A DNA stretch of 64,000 nt. Source: an uncultured Bacilli bacterium. Lineage in GTDB: Bacteria > Bacillota_I > Bacilli_A > RF39 > UBA660. Shown one piece after another: positions 8,243 through 16,392 of this stretch (position 1 is its first letter; each line of letters starts with the position of its first letter). A program made the translations under genes and the position numbers. The notes under the pieces are model-generated. The model made no database searches. It worked only from the letters and a program-made list of their open reading frames with translations, and was not told the DNA's origin. The stretch is from positions 1 to 64,000 of the forward strand of contig CATBQD010000003.1 in assembly GCA_949505625.1 (NCBI GenBank), in the 5' to 3' direction.

Positions 8243-9976
8243 ATGAGAAATTTAAAAGAATTCAAGCCATTATGGAATTTTGTAAAAGAATATAGAATTA
8301 AAATTATTATAGCAAGTATAATTATTTGTTTGTGTGAACTTTCAGAAATCTTAGTAGGTTATTTGAATGGAGCAGCAATTGAAGCAATTGCAAACATGGC
8401 GTTAAAAAGTGCATTACTCTATTTAGGTGCTTATTTCTTACTTAATATTATACTTAATGGAATATTATCTAATATTGCAAATTCTACATTACAAAAAATA
8501 GAAAGTATTGTTACAAGGAAACTTGGATTTTTTACTTATGAAAAAGCACTTGATTTGCCTTCTTATGCTTATGAAAAAATATCATCTGGGGAAATAATTA
8601 ATCGTATTACAAATGACTCTGAAGCATTAAGTTTTACTTTTAGAGATTTACTTCAAATATTTTCTTCATTAGTAGGATCTAGTATTTTAATTATATATAT
8701 CTTTATTAATTCTTGGATTATAGGATTAGAAATTATATTTTTTCTACTTATATTATTTTTCATTATCAAAAAATATAATCCGCGATTAAAAGAAATTCAT
8801 AAGGAGAGAAGAAGAGAACAAGATAAATTTACTTCTTTAGTGACAGAATCTATTAGAGGAGTACGTGAGATAAAAACACTTGGCATTAAAAAGAATTTAA
8901 TAAAAGATATGATAGAAATTATAAAAAATATATTTAAAAAATCAAAAAGTGAAATAGATATTAGAAAAGAATTTAATTTAATAACAAGATTTCTTAGATC
9001 ATTTTTAGAAGTAGGCGTATTTATGACTTGTGCAATATTACTTTATTACCAAAAAACAACGCTTACATTCTTTATTGCAATGACTTATTATGTTTATCGT
9101 TATATGTGGTTAATTGAAAATATTAATAGTTTTACTCAGAGTTACCAAAGTGTTGTTGTATCACTTGAGAGGATAAATCAAATATTAGAAAATAGACTTT
9201 ATCAGGATGAACGATTTGGATGTAAAAAAATAAAACAAGTGAAGGGAATTATAGAATTTAAAAATGTAACATTTTCTTATCCTGATGAAGATATTATTTT
9301 AAATCAGTTTAATTTGAGATTAGAACCAAATAAAAAAATTGCTATTGTAGGAAAATCCGGACAAGGGAAATCTACTTTATTTAATTTAATGACACGTATA
9401 TTTGAACCAACAAAAGGGGAAATATTATTAGATGGAATTGATATTAAAGAGTTAACAGAAGAAGAATTAAGAAAATATATTTCTATTATTAGGCAAGAAC
9501 CATTTATTTTTAATCGTACAATTGAAGAAAATTTTAAATTAATTAATAGTGATATAACAATAGATGAAATCAGAAAATATACAAAATTGGCTTATTTAGA
9601 TGATTATATTATGAGTCTTCCGAATCAATATCAAACAAAACTAGGGGAGGGGGGAATAAATTTATCAGGAGGACAAAAGCAAAGGCTTGCAATTGCAAGA
9701 ACATTGGCAAAGGAAAGTAAAGTAATTTTGTTTGACGAAGCTACGTCTGCACTTGATAATGGATCACAAGACTATGTAAAAAAAGCAATTGACAATTTAG
9801 TGAAAGAACATACAGTTGTAATTGTTGCTCATCGTTTATCAACCATTATAGATGCAGATATTATTTATATTGTAGAAAATGGTAAAATAGTTGCTTCAGG
9901 AAAACATAAAGAATTACTTAAAAATAATGATATATACAAAATGCTATATAAAGGTGAATGTTTATTTGATAAATAA
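8243..9976 (+). CDS. ABC exporter, fused permease and ATPase
   Basis: 577 residues. The N-terminal type I exporter membrane domain (~15-300, six TM segments) is joined to a nucleotide-binding domain with Walker A GKSGQGKST (~372), signature LSGGQKQRLAIAR, Walker B VILFDEATSALD and the H-loop VAHRL. It is a half-transporter expected to form a homodimer, or a heterodimer with a partner not seen here. Substrate is unknown; the nearest families are multidrug/lipid or peptide exporters. It has its own ribosome-binding site TAGGAG and sits alone between terminators. Confidence 0.9.
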   Translation: MRNLKEFKPLWNFVKEYRIKIIIASIIICLCELSEILVGYLNGAAIEAIANMALKSALLYLGAYFLLNIILNGILSNIANSTLQKIESIVTRKLGFFTYEKALDLPSYAYEKISSGEIINRITNDSEALSFTFRDLLQIFSSLVGSSILIIYIFINSWIIGLEIIFFLLILFFIIKKYNPRLKEIHKERRREQDKFTSLVTESIRGVREIKTLGIKKNLIKDMIEIIKNIFKKSKSEIDIRKEFNLITRFLRSFLEVGVFMTCAILLYYQKTTLTFFIAMTYYVYRYMWLIENINSFTQSYQSVVVSLERINQILENRLYQDERFGCKKIKQVKGIIEFKNVTFSYPDEDIILNQFNLRLEPNKKIAIVGKSGQGKSTLFNLMTRIFEPTKGEILLDGIDIKELTEEELRKYISIIRQEPFIFNRTIEENFKLINSDITIDEIRKYTKLAYLDDYIMSLPNQYQTKLGEGGINLSGGQKQRLAIARTLAKESKVILFDEATSALDNGSQDYVKKAIDNLVKEHTVVIVAHRLSTIIDADIIYIVENGKIVASGKHKELLKNNDIYKMLYKGECLFDK

Positions 9977-10010
9977 AAAATGCTTAAAATTAATTTTGAG
10001 CATTTTCTTT
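9977..10010. terminator. bidirectional terminator between convergent genes
   Basis: A 14-bp stem (AAAATGCTTAAAAT / ATTTTGAGCATTTT, one wobble) with a 2-nt loop, A-rich on the left and T-rich on the right. It serves the ABC exporter on plus and the pseudouridine synthase on minus, whose stop codon lies inside it. Confidence 0.85.
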
Positions 10011-10871
10011 TTCATTTTCGATTACTCGAAAAAACTCTTTTGGAATATCACTTTCTAAAGTAATGACTTTTTTTGTAAAAGGATGAATGAATTCTAATAG
10101 ATGAGAATGCAAGCCTAATCTATTAATTGGATTTTTTGTTGCATGATATTTTGTATCTCCAATGATAGGGTGATTTGCTTCACTCATATGAACTCTAATT
10201 TGATTTTTTCTACCTGTTTCTAAAAAAACTTCTAATAAGCTGTACTCTTTATTTCTTTGAATTGTTTGATAACGAGTAATTGCTAGTTTTCCATCTATTC
10301 CTTTTGTAGAATGAACCATTTTATTATTTTCTTCTTTTAAGAAACTTCTAATTGTTCCGAAATCTGTTTTCATAGTTCCTTCTATAATTGCCATATATCC
10401 TCTTTTTAAAGTAATATCATTCCAATGTTTTTGTAACATAATTTTCATTTTTTCATTTTTGGCAAATAATAGTATTCCAGAAGTATCGCGATCTAAGCGA
10501 TGTACAATAAATACTTTTTGACCTTTTTCTTGCAAGTAATTTCGAACTATTTTATAAGCTGTTTTTTCTTTTTCTTGCTCGGTTGAAACTGTTAAGATTC
10601 CAGCAGGTTTTTCGATTGCTATTAAGCTTTCATCTTCATATAAGATCTTGTATGGAAAAGAATTTGATTTTTTTAATTGTACTTTAATATGATCGTTTTC
10701 TTTTAATAAAAAGTTAAATTTTGTTTGTTTTTTTGAATTGACAAAGATTTGACCATTCTTAAGTAATGATTTGATATTATTTTTTGATTTTCCTTGTATA
10801 TTTTTGTAAAGAAAATTTAATAATTGTTCTTCTTTTGCGACGTTAAATTCTATAGTTTCTAGTTTTTTCAT
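9990..10871 (-). CDS. RluA family pseudouridine synthase
   Basis: About 293 residues from the ATG at 10871, six bases after AGAGGG. An upstream in-frame ATG at 10898 lies before a TATAAT box and is unlikely. An S4-like RNA-binding domain (LLNFLYKNIQGKSKNNIKS...) is followed by the RluA catalytic domain with HRLDRDTSGILLFAKN (catalytic Asp), IAIEKPAGILTVS and KNQIRVHMSEANHPIIGD. The enzyme isomerises specific uridines in rRNA or tRNA; whether it is RluA, RluC or RluD cannot be told from sequence alone. Confidence 0.88.
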   Translation of the reverse strand: MKKLETIEFNVAKEEQLLNFLYKNIQGKSKNNIKSLLKNGQIFVNSKKQTKFNFLLKENDHIKVQLKKSNSFPYKILYEDESLIAIEKPAGILTVSTEQEKEKTAYKIVRNYLQEKGQKVFIVHRLDRDTSGILLFAKNEKMKIMLQKHWNDITLKRGYMAIIEGTMKTDFGTIRSFLKEENNKMVHSTKGIDGKLAITRYQTIQRNKEYSLLEVFLETGRKNQIRVHMSEANHPIIGDTKYHATKNPINRLGLHSHLLEFIHPFTKKVITLESDIPKEFFRVIENEKENAQN

Positions 10872-10912
10872 AGCCATCCCTCTATTATATTGTAACATAA
10901 ATTTTAAAATAT

Positions 10913-10941
10913 TTGGAAACTTTTCTTAAAAATGTTATACT
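10913..10941 (+). promoter_or_regulatory. sigma-A-type promoter with extended -10
   Basis: TTGGAA, 17 bases, TATACT, with TG one base before the -10. It reads into the Ig-domain protein and is divergent to the pseudouridine synthase promoter. Confidence 0.75.
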
Positions 10942-10958
10942 AATAATAGGTGATACTT

Positions 10959-11819
10959 ATGGAAAGTGGATTAAAACGATTATTAATTGTAATCGGAATA
11001 ATTGTTGTTGCAACAACTATATTCTCTGTAGTGAGAAGTTATAATGCTAAAAAGAAGTATAGAGCAAAAATCGAAGAATTGAAAGTGGCTTTGGAAAAAT
11101 GGGGGACTGAGTATCAGCAATTTTTGCCTACTAAAAAGGGAGAAACAATTGTAGTTCCTCTTCGTACTTTAAAACAGGCTGGTTATATAGATTCAAAGTT
11201 TATAAATCCAAGAGAAAAAATGAATTTTTCAAATCAACTATTAATGCAGATAGAAAAAAAGGATAAAGGATACGAGTATATCATATTTGATCAGGATGAA
11301 AATATGATAAAAGATTATGATGAAGTAAAAAAGCAAGCTCCTATGATTATTATGAAGGGGAAAAATGTAGAACATGCAGAACTAAATCGACCATATGAGG
11401 ATCCTGGTTATGAAGCAGTTACAGTGGATGGAAAAAAGCCAGATGATACTAAAGAAGAAATTACAACGGGCGGAAAAGCAGTATCACGTATTGATACTTC
11501 GAAAGCAAGAACTTACCAATTAACTTATCATGTTTCTTATGCAGAAGAAGAAAGTACAATTACTCGAATCATAGTTGTGTCTGATAAAGAGAAGCCTGTA
11601 ATTGAGACAGATCGGTTGACAGTAAAACCAGAAGAAACAAAAAATATTAACTTAATGAGTGGTGTGATGATAACAGATAATTCAAATGAAGATTTAAAAG
11701 TAGAAATTGAGGGATCTTTGTCATCTATTCCAGGAAGATATGTTTTGACATATCGTGCGATTGACTCATCTGGAAATGTAGCAGAGAAAAAAAGAGTAGT
11801 TAGGGTGGAAGAATCGTAA
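10959..11819 (+). CDS. membrane-anchored Ig-like surface protein
   Basis: 286 residues from the ATG at 10959 (ribosome-binding site AGGTGA; a GTG at 10950 overlaps that site). An N-terminal TM helix LLIVIGIIVVATTIFSVV leads into a helical linker and a pilin-like globular part (KGETIVVPLRTLKQAGYID). Two Ig-like DUF5011-type domains follow: IIMKGKNVEHAELNRPYEDPGYEA, then EKPVIETDRLTVKPEE with GRYVLTYRAIDSSGNVAE. The SSGNVA ending is typical of bacterial Ig-like domains of surface proteins. A role in surface adhesion or as a pseudopilin-like component is inference. Confidence 0.72.
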   Translation: MESGLKRLLIVIGIIVVATTIFSVVRSYNAKKKYRAKIEELKVALEKWGTEYQQFLPTKKGETIVVPLRTLKQAGYIDSKFINPREKMNFSNQLLMQIEKKDKGYEYIIFDQDENMIKDYDEVKKQAPMIIMKGKNVEHAELNRPYEDPGYEAVTVDGKKPDDTKEEITTGGKAVSRIDTSKARTYQLTYHVSYAEEESTITRIIVVSDKEKPVIETDRLTVKPEETKNINLMSGVMITDNSNEDLKVEIEGSLSSIPGRYVLTYRAIDSSGNVAEKKRVVRVEES

Positions 11820-11901
11820 AAATATAAGGTAAGAATGTTAACGAATTTATGAAATTGACATAAGTATATGAGTAAAATCATATACTTTTTTAGGTGATAA
11901 A

Positions 11902-12687
11902 ATGGAATGGAAAGTAGGGGATTTGGTTACAAGGAATTCTCACTCTAATGATATGGTTTTTAAGATTCTTGGTATTGAAGGTGATATTTGTTATTTAAAA
12001 GGCCTTAATATAAGACTTTGTGCAGATAGTCCATTATCAGATTTAAAAAAGTATTATGAGGAGGAAGATGTAGAAGAAGAAAAAGATTTTTTAACAAGAG
12101 TAAAACCAGATGTTGTTTTAAATCGGGATGATTATTTTTATTTACCAGGTAAGATTTTACACATTGATGGAGATGAAGAATATTTAAAAAGATGTCTAGA
12201 TTATTATGAGAGCTCTAATATATGGGCAGTAGGAATTGTTGAGAAAGAAGAAAATGTTTCTAGTAACATTCGTAATTGGTTGGAAGAGTATAATCCCAAT
12301 ATTGTAATTATCACGGGGCATGATGCTTTTTATAGCAAAAAAGGAAATAAAGATAACATTGATGCTTATAAAAATAGCGTTAATTTTGTAAATTCTATAA
12401 AAGAAGCTCGAAAATATGAAAAAAGTCATGAGAAATTAATTATTATTGCTGGAGCCTGTCAGTCTGATTATGAAGAACTAATAAAGGCAGGTGCCAATTT
12501 TGCATCTAGTCCAAAACGAATTAATATTCATGCTTTAGATCCTGCTATTATTGCTTGTATTATGAGTTTGTCTGATATTAATCAAGATATAGATTTAAAA
12601 GCAATTTTAGAAAAAACAAAATATGGGGCTTCTGGCATGGGAGGAATTAAAACAAAGGGGACCATGTATGTAGGATATCCAAGATAG
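11902..12687 (+). CDS. yabG: sporulation-specific protease YabG
   Basis: 261 residues with end-to-end similarity to YabG (peptidase family U57): GDLVTRNSHSNDMVFKI at the N-terminus, PGKILHIDGDEEYLKRCL, PNIVIITGHDAF and IIIAGACQSDYEELIKAGANFASSPKRINIHALDP. YabG processes coat and germination proteins in the forespore or coat. It lies next to veg, as in Bacillus and Clostridia. Clear ribosome-binding site TAGGTGATAAA. Confidence 0.93.
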   Translation: MEWKVGDLVTRNSHSNDMVFKILGIEGDICYLKGLNIRLCADSPLSDLKKYYEEEDVEEEKDFLTRVKPDVVLNRDDYFYLPGKILHIDGDEEYLKRCLDYYESSNIWAVGIVEKEENVSSNIRNWLEEYNPNIVIITGHDAFYSKKGNKDNIDAYKNSVNFVNSIKEARKYEKSHEKLIIIAGACQSDYEELIKAGANFASSPKRINIHALDPAIIACIMSLSDINQDIDLKAILEKTKYGASGMGGIKTKGTMYVGYPR

Positions 12688-12697
12688 GAGGAAATAA

Positions 12698-12916
12698 GTG
12701 ACAATAGATGATATTAAGAAAGATTTAAAAGAACATGTTGGACATGATGCATATATAAAGTATAGTTTAGGAAGAAATAAATATGAGAGTTATCATGTAA
12801 CAATTAAAGAACTTTATGATTATGTTTTTTTGGTGGAATTAACACATAAACAGAATCGGATAAAATCCTTTTCTTATGCAGATGTAATAACAAAGACTAT
12901 TCGAATAGATTATTAA
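12698..12916 (+). CDS. veg: Veg family protein
   Basis: 72 residues, GTG start 6 bases after an AGGAGG. Begins TIDDIKKDLKEHVGHD and ends with the family motif SFSYADVITKTIRI. Veg is a small Firmicute protein linked to biofilm-gene control in B. subtilis; its biochemical role is unclear. The yabG-veg adjacency supports the call. Confidence 0.9.
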   Translation: MTIDDIKKDLKEHVGHDAYIKYSLGRNKYESYHVTIKELYDYVFLVELTHKQNRIKSFSYADVITKTIRIDY

Positions 12917-12986
12917 AAAACTATTGCATTTTTAATTATTTTATTATATACTGAAAGTGTAAATTATACTGAAGGGAGAGATTTAC

Positions 12987-13247
12987 TTGAAAATTACATC
13001 TGTAAGTGTACGTAAAGTAGAAAAAGAAGATTCACGCATGAAAGGAATTGCATCTGTACTATTAGATGACTGCTTTGCTGTTCACGATATTAGAATTATT
13101 GAAGGAGATAACGGTTTATTTATTGCAATGCCAAGCCGTCAAACTGCTACTGGAGGTTATCGTGATATTGCTCACCCAATCAACCAAGAAGTACGTAAAA
13201 TGTTTGAAGATGCAATTATTGGAGAATATAATAAAGAAGCTGAATAA
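12987..13247 (+). CDS. spoVG: septation/regulatory protein SpoVG
   Basis: 86 residues, TTG start after GGGAGAG. Shows the core VSVRKVEKEDSRMKGIASV, DCFAVHDIRIIEG, GLFIAMPSRQTATGGYRDIAHPI. SpoVG is a small DNA/RNA-binding regulator of septation and sporulation. A strong terminator follows directly. An overlapping frame at 13066-13299 is a shadow. Confidence 0.96.
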   Translation: MKITSVSVRKVEKEDSRMKGIASVLLDDCFAVHDIRIIEGDNGLFIAMPSRQTATGGYRDIAHPINQEVRKMFEDAIIGEYNKEAE

Positions 13248-13274
13248 AACTTACCAATTGGTAAGTTTTTTTGT
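13246..13274 (+). terminator. rho-independent terminator after spoVG
   Basis: AAAACTTACC, loop AATT, GGTAAGTTTT then T. The stem is perfect and starts in the stop codon. Confidence 0.92.
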
Positions 13275-13320
13275 TCTAAAAAACAATCTTTTAACATAAA
13301 GTTAACTAAAGGAGGCTTTT

Positions 13321-13614
13321 ATGGACAAGATAGAGACTATGGTTACTACTTATAATCATAATGTAACCATAAATGAACGAAAAAATATTGTAATAAGTGG
13401 TGTAAAGAAAATTGATAGTTTTGATAATGAAGAGTTCCTGATGGATACAACGATGGGATATATGGTTATTAAAGGATCGGAATTAGAAATTATTAAATTG
13501 GATACTTATCAAGGAAATGTTTCTATAAAAGGAAAAGTTAACAGTTTAACCTATATGGAAAGTGCAAATAAGAAAGAAAAAGAAGATGGAATTTTTGGAA
13601 AACTATTCAAATGA
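13321..13614 (+). CDS. yabP: sporulation protein YabP
   Basis: 97 residues. The body NITINERKNIVISGVKKIDSFD-like stretch, MDTTMGYMVIKGSELEIIKLD and GNVSIKGKVNSLTYME is the YabP/YqfC fold. YabP is needed for spore cortex formation in B. subtilis. It overlaps the next gene (yabQ) by 4 bases and starts after AGGAGGC. The yabP-yabQ-divIC order is the conserved sporulation/division cluster. Confidence 0.93.
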   Translation: MDKIETMVTTYNHNVTINERKNIVISGVKKIDSFDNEEFLMDTTMGYMVIKGSELEIIKLDTYQGNVSIKGKVNSLTYMESANKKEKEDGIFGKLFK

Positions 13615-13898
13615 TGAATTTAGATACTCAAATTGCTACATTAGTAATATCTTTTTTATATGGAATGGTATTTTCTTTCTTAGTAAATGTAAACTATAAG
13701 TATTTATATCATAATAAAGTTTTGCCTAGAATTTTATTTACGTTTATGTTTATTTTTGCAAATGTCCTTATTTACTTCATTATTCTTAGAAAAATTAATC
13801 AGGCAATTTTACATCCTTATTCTCTTGGAATGATTTTAGTCGGTTTTTGTCTAGAACATTATTTGCGGCACTTGGTTGTCAGGTTTTTTAAAAGGTGA
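13611..13898 (+). CDS. yabQ: spore cortex biosynthesis protein YabQ
   Basis: 95 residues with three hydrophobic segments (QIATLVISFLYGMVFSFLV, ILFTFMFIFANVLIYFII, YSLGMILVGFCLEHYL). Length, topology and position between yabP and divIC match YabQ, a mother-cell membrane protein needed for cortex formation. It overlaps yabP by 4 bases, so the two are coupled. Confidence 0.87.
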   Translation: MMNLDTQIATLVISFLYGMVFSFLVNVNYKYLYHNKVLPRILFTFMFIFANVLIYFIILRKINQAILHPYSLGMILVGFCLEHYLRHLVVRFFKR

Positions 13899-13925
13899 TA
13901 TACTTTTAATAAGGTAGGTGATAAA

Positions 13926-14336
13926 GTGGCGGCAAAGAAAAAGATTCCAAGTGCATCAAAACATAGATTAATGATCTTTGGAACATTATCAATAGTATTG
14001 ATGGGTTATTTTTGGGTTACTTTAATTACCTATACAATTAATATTAAACAGCTAAAAGAAAAAGAAAGAGAATTATCAACAGAACTTAGTTCCTTAAAAA
14101 ATGAAGCAAATGATTTATCAAATACGATTCAAAAATTAAAAGATCCAGATTATATAGCACGTTATGCAAGAGAAAATTATTTGTATTCAGCTAATGGTGA
14201 ATATATTATTAAAATGGAAAAAAAGGAAAAAAAAGAAGAAGAAACTCCTAAAGTGAATAATCAATATAAATATTATATATATGGAAGTGCTTTTTGTTTA
14301 ATTGGTATATTTTTATATATTATTAAAAGAAAATGA
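13926..14336 (+). CDS. divIC: septum formation initiator DivIC/FtsB-like
   Basis: 136 residues from a GTG (AAGGTAGGTGATAAA upstream). TM helix at ~17-37, then a leucine-rich coiled coil (KERELSTELSSLKNEAND) and the family motif DPDYIARYARENYLYSANGEYII. DivIC partners FtsL and DivIB in the divisome. Unusually, the C-terminus adds a Lys/Glu linker and a second hydrophobic segment YYIYGSAFCLIGIFLYII before KRK, so both ends may be membrane-attached. Confidence 0.9.
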   Translation: MAAKKKIPSASKHRLMIFGTLSIVLMGYFWVTLITYTINIKQLKEKERELSTELSSLKNEANDLSNTIQKLKDPDYIARYARENYLYSANGEYIIKMEKKEKKEEETPKVNNQYKYYIYGSAFCLIGIFLYIIKRK

Positions 14337-14364
14337 CATAGAATAGAAGTGTTTTATGTTTTTT

Positions 14365-14392
14365 TTATAAAAAAACTGCTTGATTGCAGTTT
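14365..14392 (-). terminator. terminator of the lemA-like gene
   Basis: AAACTGC / GCAGTTT stem with a 6-nt loop, followed on the minus strand by a T-rich run. The lemA stop lies in the stem. Confidence 0.8.
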
Positions 14393-14936
14393 ATAGTTTA
14401 AAATCATTTGTAATATCGTCTTCCATATTTTTTCCATCATAATATGTTTTTACTTTGTATTTGCACAATTTTGCTACTATAACAGAAGGAAAGACTTTGG
14501 CTAATTTGTTATAATTTGTAATGATGTCATTATAATATTTTCGAAATGCTGTAATCTCTGCTTCAGATTCATTTAAGCCAATTTCAATTTTTGTAAAAGC
14601 ATCATTTCTTTTTAATTCATCATATTTTTCTGCATAAGTATGGAATTCATTTAAGGCATCATATAAGACCCTATCTAATTCAAAATTAGAAAGCATCTTA
14701 GAACGTAGTTCATCAATAACAGTTAAAATTTCTCCTTTTTCTTTTGTATTTGCTTTAATGATACCAATTGATTTATTTAAAAGATCAAAGCGTTTTCTTA
14801 AGACAGAATCAATATTTGCTTCTGCTTCATTAATTCTGATAATGTATTCTTGAAATTTGTTGTATACATTAATATACCAAATGAAAAAGAAACATAATAA
14901 GATACAAGCAACTAAAATAATTATGACAACATCCAT
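14391..14936 (-). CDS. lemA: LemA family protein
   Basis: 181 residues. N-terminal TM segment (3-22) followed by a LemA domain: YNKFQEYIIRINEAEANIDSVLRKRFDLL, NESEAEITAFRKYYND and YNKLAKVFPSVIVAKL. The usual motif is N-terminal out, helical domain in the cytoplasm or periplasm-like space; function unknown. It lies 40 bases downstream of gerQ on the same strand. Confidence 0.88.
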   Translation of the reverse strand: MDVVIIILVACILLCFFFIWYINVYNKFQEYIIRINEAEANIDSVLRKRFDLLNKSIGIIKANTKEKGEILTVIDELRSKMLSNFELDRVLYDALNEFHTYAEKYDELKRNDAFTKIEIGLNESEAEITAFRKYYNDIITNYNKLAKVFPSVIVAKLCKYKVKTYYDGKNMEDDITNDFKL

Positions 14937-14976
14937 ACTATCACCGTACTCATTATAGCAAATTATTTTCTAAAAT

Positions 14977-15342
14977 TCAATTGCTTGGTATAAATTCTGG
15001 GCTATAATTGATTGGCTCATCAAATGAAATAAAGTCAACATAAATCATTAATAGCAATTGCCATTTTCCTGTGGATGGTTCACTTAATATAATGTGATCT
15101 CTTCCTGATTGTTCAATAATTCCAACAAATTCTCTATCTCTAAATTCATTAGAATCTGGAAAAGTCATATGTACTCTAACTTTTTTTCCTTTATTTAATC
15201 GTAGTATATTTTCAATATATGACTGCTCTAGAGGTAAACTACTAGCATAATTGGAAGCTGTTTGTTGGTTTGGAGTTGGAATATTACCTGCGTATAAAGG
15301 GGTACCAGGAAAGTTATTGTTTCCTAAATAATTTTGATTCAT
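14977..15342 (-). CDS. gerQ: spore coat protein GerQ
   Basis: 121 residues. A low-complexity Asn/Pro/Gln N-terminus precedes the diagnostic GerQ core: LPLEQSYIENILRLNKGKKV, VHMTFPDSNEF, GIIEQSGRDHIILSEPSTGKW and YVDFISFDEP. GerQ is a coat protein cross-linked by transglutaminase and needed for proper germination through CwlJ in B. subtilis. Divergent from pduL. Confidence 0.92.
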   Translation of the reverse strand: MNQNYLGNNNFPGTPLYAGNIPTPNQQTASNYASSLPLEQSYIENILRLNKGKKVRVHMTFPDSNEFRDREFVGIIEQSGRDHIILSEPSTGKWQLLLMIYVDFISFDEPINYSPEFIPSN

Positions 15343-15477
15343 AATATCAATCCTTTCTATAAAATTGTATTCAAAATAAAAAAAACTATGTTTGTGAAAA
15401 AAAATTTATCTATTTTTATAAAAAGGTATGAGAAATTCAGAATCTGAAAGATCTTTTAGTCAAAAACTAAATTTGCG

Positions 15478-15486
15478 TGTTATAAT
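15478..15486 (+). promoter_or_regulatory. extended -10 promoter element for pduL
   Basis: TGTTATAAT, 23 bases before the pduL ATG; AGGAGG lies between. No convincing -35 is visible, as expected for extended -10 promoters. Confidence 0.65.
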
Positions 15487-15508
15487 GATAACGAGGAGGA
15501 ATTTTTAG

Positions 15509-16090
15509 ATGAAAGTTACTGTAGGAATATCAAATCGTCATGTTCATGTAACAAAAGAACATTTAGAAATATTATTTGGAGAAAATTATGAACTTCAAGT
15601 ATTGCGTCCTGTTAATCAGCCAGGGCAATTTGCAAGTGTAGAGAAAGTAACCATTGAAACTTCAAAATCGAAAATTGAAGGAGTAAGAATTCTAGGACCA
15701 ATTCGTCCATATACCCAGGTAGAAATATCTAAGACGGATGCTATTAAATTAGGACTTAATCCCCCAGTAAGAGATTCAGGTGATTTAGAAGCAAGCGAAT
15801 CAATTACAATTATTGGTCCATGTGGAAAAGTAGAAATAGAGGAAGGGTGTATTTTAGCGACACGTCATATTCATATAACACCAGAGCAACAAAGAGAGTT
15901 TGGATTAGAGGGGATTTCTAAAGTTGGCGTTAAAATTGAGGGTGAAAAAGGTGGAATCATGAAAGATGTACATGTTAAAGTAGCCGAGGCATCTTATTAT
16001 GAAATGCATATTGATACTGATGATGCTAATGCTTTTTTATTAAATAATAATGACCAAGTGGAGATTTTAATAGGAAAAGAATATGAGTAA
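15509..16090 (+). CDS. pduL: phosphate propanoyltransferase (PduL)
   Basis: 193 residues. Two PduL half-barrels with the metal-binding histidines SNRHVHVT (~8-15) and ATRHIHITPEQ (~118-128), plus RPVNQPGQFASVEKVTIET and ILGPIRPYTQVEIS. PduL converts acyl-CoA and phosphate to acyl-phosphate and CoA. No shell protein or encapsulation tail is present and no microcompartment genes are nearby, so a housekeeping role in acetyl-/propionyl-phosphate formation in place of Pta is inferred. It overlaps the next gene by 8 bases. Confidence 0.93.
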   Translation: MKVTVGISNRHVHVTKEHLEILFGENYELQVLRPVNQPGQFASVEKVTIETSKSKIEGVRILGPIRPYTQVEISKTDAIKLGLNPPVRDSGDLEASESITIIGPCGKVEIEEGCILATRHIHITPEQQREFGLEGISKVGVKIEGEKGGIMKDVHVKVAEASYYEMHIDTDDANAFLLNNNDQVEILIGKEYE

Positions 16091-16307
16091 TGAATTTCGT
16101 ATTTGTAATAAGTGCAGAGCAACAAATGTGAAAACTTTGGTTCCTAAATTAAAGAATATTGATGCTAATGCAAATATTATAATTGGATGTCAAAATTTAT
16201 GTGGAATTGGAAGAACAAAAAGTTTTGTAATTTTAAATCATATTCCAATTATTGCAAAAACAGAGGATGAACTGATAGAAATTATAAAAAAACAAATATC
16301 TAAATAA
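16083..16307 (+). CDS. YuzB-like (DUF1450) small cysteine protein
   Basis: 74 residues. Starts inside the pduL 3' end. Cys pairs CNKC near the N-terminus and IIGCQNLCGIGRTKSFVILN in the middle, then TEDELIEIIKKQI, match the DUF1450/YuzB thioredoxin-fold pattern (GC..CG..F..N ... EL...I). The family may bind a metal or an Fe-S cluster; function is not established. Coupling to pduL suggests co-expression. Confidence 0.6.
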   Translation: MSNEFRICNKCRATNVKTLVPKLKNIDANANIIIGCQNLCGIGRTKSFVILNHIPIIAKTEDELIEIIKKQISK

Positions 16308-16343
16308 AAAACTTATTTTGAATCTGAAATAAGTTTTTCTTTA
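16306..16343 (+). terminator. rho-independent terminator
   Basis: AAAAACTTATTT / AAATAAGTTTTT, 12-bp stem with an 8-nt loop and a T tail. Confidence 0.88.
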
Positions 16344-16392
16344 CTTTTTTTAAGAGTTACTATATATTAGTTACTTAACGAGGCGAGATAAG

